The notes below the pieces were generated by a model. The model had not been told where the DNA came from and searched no databases. It saw nothing but the letters and a program-made list of their open reading frames with translations. Of a stretch of DNA of 64,000 nt, positions 62,487 to 64,000 are shown in pieces; position 1 is the stretch's first letter, and each line of letters opens with the position of its first letter. The translations under genes and the position numbers were made by a program. The stretch is from the NCBI GenBank assembly GCA_030054175.1, contig JASGCM010000001.1:124001-188000 (forward strand). Direction: 5' to 3'. This stretch comes from Alphaproteobacteria bacterium. GTDB taxonomy: Bacteria > Pseudomonadota > Gammaproteobacteria > Burkholderiales > Burkholderiaceae_C.

Positions 62487-64000
62487 ATGAACTTGAAGAC
62501 GTTGCGCTTTCTTGTCGCGTCAGGTTTGTTGGCCTTGATCGCGTGCGGAGGAGGGGGCGGGGGCGTAACGATCGGCACTTCGACCGAGGCCAGCGGGTTG
62601 GTCATTTCTGAAGTTTCCAGTTGTTATTTCGTCGATTCAGAATGCTGGTTTGAAATTCACAACACCGGGAGACTGCCTGTCGACCTGAGTCAGATGCAAA
62701 TCAGGACGCTGGGGGTGGACATCACGACCATCAACAATGTCCCATCGGTTTTTGACACCCGATTCAGCATGCCCGCCGTCACCATCCCCGCCGACGGGTA
62801 TGTGATCGTCTCAGCCAATTACGACAACCGACCCCAGGTCGGCACGCAACACATCAAATTGCGCAGCGGGTCGCTGATACCCGTGTGGAAAGAATACGGG
62901 TTTTTTGAAATTCTGAAAAACGGGGTCTCGATCGATTTTGTGAAATTCGGCAACCACAGGGTGATACCAACCAACGCCAGCGCATGGACTGGTGCCAGTG
63001 TGGCAGCCCTGCCCTCTGGGCCCAACGAATATGGGCGCTCGATCGTGAGGCCTTATGCCAACGGCACCGTCACCAACACCCACAGTGCCACCGATTGGCT
63101 GCACGTCGATTGGGCGACGCCAGCCGGCAGAAACGATGTCCCGGCCGGAGCGGTCGATGCCGACAACGACGGCATACCTGACTCGGCCGAGGTTTTGGGT
63201 GGCACCTTCGCCGGGCTGGACCTGTATGCCATGGGCGCACGCACCGGCACCCGCAATCTGTTCCTGGAAGTGGACCAGATGAGATCGAGCGATGCAGGGG
63301 TGGTGATCCGAAAAGACGCCTTACAAAAAGTGGTCGACGCCTTTGCGGTCCAGGGTATTGTGGTGGCCTTTGACGCCGGTACCGCCTTCAGCGCCAGTTT
63401 TTCCGTGGCCGATTTCAATCTAGGCCAGGGCACTCACTTGGTGGAGCCTGAACCATGTGTGCACATGGACCAAACCACCTGCAACCAGAACATCAGCCAC
63501 AGGCGCAGCATCTACGACTGGAAAGACGAAAACATGGATTTGCGGCGCCGGGCGGTGTTCCATTACGCCCTGTTTGCGCAATCGCTCAATGCCGATGGGA
63601 GTTGTGGCAGTGGCGGCATTGGGGAGGTGCAAGGCAATGACTTCATCGTCACTCTGGGGGGTTGCAAATTAAAAACGGACACGCTCGCTGGTCGGAATCT
63701 GGCGACCAATGCCCAGGCGGCCACCCTCATGCATGAAATAGGCCACAACCTGGGATTGCGGCATGGCGGATTTGAGGACCAGAACTACAAGCCCAACCAC
63801 TGGAGCGTCATGAACTACCTGTATTCCCTGTATGGGTTGGCCCCCGACGCGCGTTCAGCCCACGCCGCTGACCGCTGGCTCTTGTACCAAAGGGAATTGG
63901 AGAACATCAATACTGGGTCTGATATCGCATTTCTGGCTGGTTCTCCGCTGGGCGACCCAGCGTCTTTCGTCATCGATTATTCCAATGGCAGTAGCGCCGA
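62487..64000 (+). CDS. Lipoprotein metzincin-type zinc protease with lamin-tail-like domain (3' end outside window)
   Basis: Open from ATG 62487 to the window end (504 codons, no stop). Seen: a lipoprotein signal with LIAC at residues 17-20, a Gly-rich linker, a region (about 37-150) with SGLVISEVSS, CWFEIHNTG and PVDLSQMQIRT resembling a lamin-tail domain, a DADNDGIPDSAEV calcium-loop-like motif near residue 225, and the extended zinc motif HEIGHNLGLRH (416-426) with Met442 in SVMNY as Met-turn. These last two define a metzincin. Cysteines are frequent, suggesting disulfides outside the cytoplasm. Inferred: a surface-attached secreted protease. The AT-rich upstream region and lack of conserved neighbours suggest accessory DNA. 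Confidence 0.82.
   Translation, partial: MNLKTLRFLVASGLLALIACGGGGGGVTIGTSTEASGLVISEVSSCYFVDSECWFEIHNTGRLPVDLSQMQIRTLGVDITTINNVPSVFDTRFSMPAVTIPADGYVIVSANYDNRPQVGTQHIKLRSGSLIPVWKEYGFFEILKNGVSIDFVKFGNHRVIPTNASAWTGASVAALPSGPNEYGRSIVRPYANGTVTNTHSATDWLHVDWATPAGRNDVPAGAVDADNDGIPDSAEVLGGTFAGLDLYAMGARTGTRNLFLEVDQMRSSDAGVVIRKDALQKVVDAFAVQGIVVAFDAGTAFSASFSVADFNLGQGTHLVEPEPCVHMDQTTCNQNISHRRSIYDWKDENMDLRRRAVFHYALFAQSLNADGSCGSGGIGEVQGNDFIVTLGGCKLKTDTLAGRNLATNAQAATLMHEIGHNLGLRHGGFEDQNYKPNHWSVMNYLYSLYGLAPDARSAHAADRWLLYQRELENINTGSDIAFLAGSPLGDPASFVIDYSNGSSA

Overview
The window looks like a GC-rich betaproteobacterial chromosome, most likely Burkholderiales/Comamonadaceae (a Limnohabitans- or Rhodoferax-like freshwater genus is a guess). 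The basis is gene order: pil genes-aroK-aroB-dgt-gltB-gltD, mlaFEDACB-ABC exporter-ibaG-murA-hisG-hisD, mrcA divergent from the pil operon, cyaY/lptM/lysA, two LpxL-type acyltransferases beside metK, and a CIRCE-controlled groESL. No rRNA, tRNA, CRISPR array or prophage was seen.

The dominant structural fact is a giant mirror repeat. Bases 1-23826 and 23827-47652 are reverse complements of each other with no spacer (x pairs with 47653-x). Every gene from the pil operon to hisD therefore appears twice, with identical translations. The axis lies in a short palindrome between two facing copies of a REP-like element just after hisD. Because the left arm runs to base 1, its true end is not visible. 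I read this as most probably an assembly or amplification fold-back artefact. On that reading the native locus is the right arm plus 47653-64000, and the native sequence downstream of hisD (normally hisC, hisB and so on) is missing.

Arm content, in left-arm order: pilus/competence assembly genes in a condensed layout (a PilM/PilN-like protein, complete only in the right arm, a PilO/PilP-like protein and a short PilQ secretin); shikimate genes aroK and aroB; dgt; an MFS transporter; a DUF1415 protein; a methyltransferase; a REP-associated tyrosine transposase (RAYT) with its REP elements; glutamate synthase gltBD; the Mla phospholipid-transport operon with mlaA inside it; an ABC-2 exporter pair; ibaG; murA; hisG; hisD.

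The unique right part (47653-64000) holds mrcA (PBP1A), cyaY, lptM-lysA, msrPQ, a cytochrome c4, engB with an epoxide-hydrolase-like gene, two lipid A acyltransferases, metK behind a leader that can form two alternative stems, groES-groEL with promoter and CIRCE operator overlapping the metK terminator, and the start of a lipoprotein metzincin protease with a lamin-tail-like domain that runs off the window end.

The most interesting native system is the REP/RAYT family. A 21-base near-perfect palindrome is found around the transposase, at the 3' ends of hisD and the methyltransferase gene (where it supplies the same C-terminal codons and stop in both), and between groEL and its terminator.
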